From positions 1-13,170 of the forward strand of contig CANPZQ010000042.1 of assembly GCA_947588775.1 (NCBI GenBank): 13,170 nt of DNA. The letters are read 5' to 3'. A program made the position numbers and the translations under genes. Shown here piece after piece: positions 12,464 through 13,170 of the stretch. The notes beneath the pieces were generated by a model. It ran no database searches. It was not told where the DNA came from and worked only from the letters and a program-made list of their open reading frames with translations. The first letter of the stretch is position 1. The number at the start of each line of letters is the position of its first letter. Origin of the DNA: an uncultured Clostridia bacterium. GTDB lineage: Bacteria; Bacillota; Clostridia; Oscillospirales; Ruminococcaceae.

Positions 12464-13170
12464 ATGCCGGAAATAAAAGGCTTGGAATGGACGTTTGATA
12501 CGATAGCGTCTTCTTATGAAAAATTTCGTCCTTCGTATCCCGGTGAACTCTATAAAATGATATTTGATTACATATCCCTCAATGAAACCTGCCGTGCCGC
12601 AGAGGTGGGGATTGGCGGCGGCCAGGCAACATTGCCGATTTTGAAAACCGGATGCAATGTAATCGCAGTTGAATACAGCCGGGAATTTTCCAAACTATGT
12701 AAGGAAAAATTTAAAGAATATCCGAATTTTTCCGTTGTAACGGGTAAATTTGAGGATGTTAATTTCAATAATAATTCGTATGATTTGGTTTATTCCGCAA
12801 CGGCGTTTCATTGGATTCCCGAGAACGTCGGTTATCCGAAGGGTTTTTCTATGCTGAAGCAGGGCGGAGTTTTTGCGCGTTTTGCAAATCATCCGTATCC
12901 TTGCAAGGATAATCAGCCGCTTTTTGATGAGATTCAGGAGATTTATGCCGAATATTATTCCGATAAAAGGGGAAAATCGAGGGCGGAATATTCCGAAGCT
13001 CAAGCCGAGCAGACTGCAAAAATCGCAGAAAAATACGGTTTCACGGACATAAAATACGCCCTGTTTTACAGAACGCGAATTTTTTCTGCAAGCGAGTATT
13101 GCGCGCTGCTCGGAACATATTCCGACCATATTGCAATTGAGGAAACCGTAAGGAAGAAGTTTTTCTCAAA
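12464..13170 (+). CDS. Class I SAM-dependent methyltransferase (Methyltransf_11-like), 3' partial
   Basis: The ATG at 12464 follows AGGAGG (12452-12457) by six bases, and 235 codons run to the window edge without a stop. Such proteins are usually about 250 residues, so little is missing. The N-terminal FDTIASSYEKFRPSYP (11-26) is typical of this family. The SAM-binding motif I is EVGIGGG (47-53). The acidic residue after strand 2, which would contact the SAM ribose, is Glu70 in VIAVEYS. The motif II region is YDLVYSATAFHWI (106-118). The family transfers a methyl group from SAM to small molecules or other substrates; the substrate cannot be read from the sequence. The gene is more AT-rich than its neighbours and follows the preceding gene by 66 bp, so read-through is possible, but no functional link is evident. 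Confidence 0.9.
   Translation, partial: MPEIKGLEWTFDTIASSYEKFRPSYPGELYKMIFDYISLNETCRAAEVGIGGGQATLPILKTGCNVIAVEYSREFSKLCKEKFKEYPNFSVVTGKFEDVNFNNNSYDLVYSATAFHWIPENVGYPKGFSMLKQGGVFARFANHPYPCKDNQPLFDEIQEIYAEYYSDKRGKSRAEYSEAQAEQTAKIAEKYGFTDIKYALFYRTRIFSASEYCALLGTYSDHIAIEETVRKKFFS

Overview
The window most likely comes from a gut-type Bacillota, probably class Clostridia (Oscillospiraceae-like). The evidence is GGAGG ribosome binding sites, a moderately GC-rich composition, a giant surface protein built from Gram-positive pilin-type domains, and a typical Clostridia signal peptide on the second gene. The taxonomic call is an inference. All three genes lie on the + strand.

Region 1 (1-10536) is the 3' part of one enormous gene. 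The reading frame is open from the first base, so the true start lies upstream and at least 3511 residues are encoded here. I parse the protein into about 26 tandem Ig-like/CnaB-like domains. D1-D17 are mostly Spy0128/FctA-like (pilin isopeptide type), about 120-160 residues each. D18-D26 are shorter, about 105-110 residues, of the DUF5979/DUF7601-like CnaB kind. Most domains show the Lys ... Glu ... Asn triad expected for a self-formed intramolecular isopeptide bond, but four have clearly lost it. The C-terminus is a hydrophobic segment with a KRKF tail and no intact LPxTG motif. A strong intrinsic terminator follows at 10553-10580.

Region 2 (about 10586-11110) has no believable gene. It is a GC-rich, strand-skewed spacer packed with inverted repeats. 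Two long perfect stems (16 and 17 bp, loops of 51 and 50 nt) are diverged copies of one element in opposite orientation, and their stem differences are compensated. A third, more diverged relative lies at 10995-11080, with two smaller hairpins between. An AT-rich stretch with a perfect TATAAT then precedes the next gene.

Region 3 (11207-12397) encodes a 396-residue secreted protein held in the membrane: signal peptide, beta-rich ectodomain, Ala-rich helical stalk, one transmembrane segment and a penta-lysine tail. Region 4 (12464 to the window end) is a more AT-rich class I SAM-dependent methyltransferase, cut off at the window edge.

The first two genes both look like cell-envelope proteins, a very long rod-like adhesin or stalk and a membrane-tethered ectodomain. 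The terminator and the repeat-filled spacer argue that they are separate transcription units. Nothing links the methyltransferase functionally to them.
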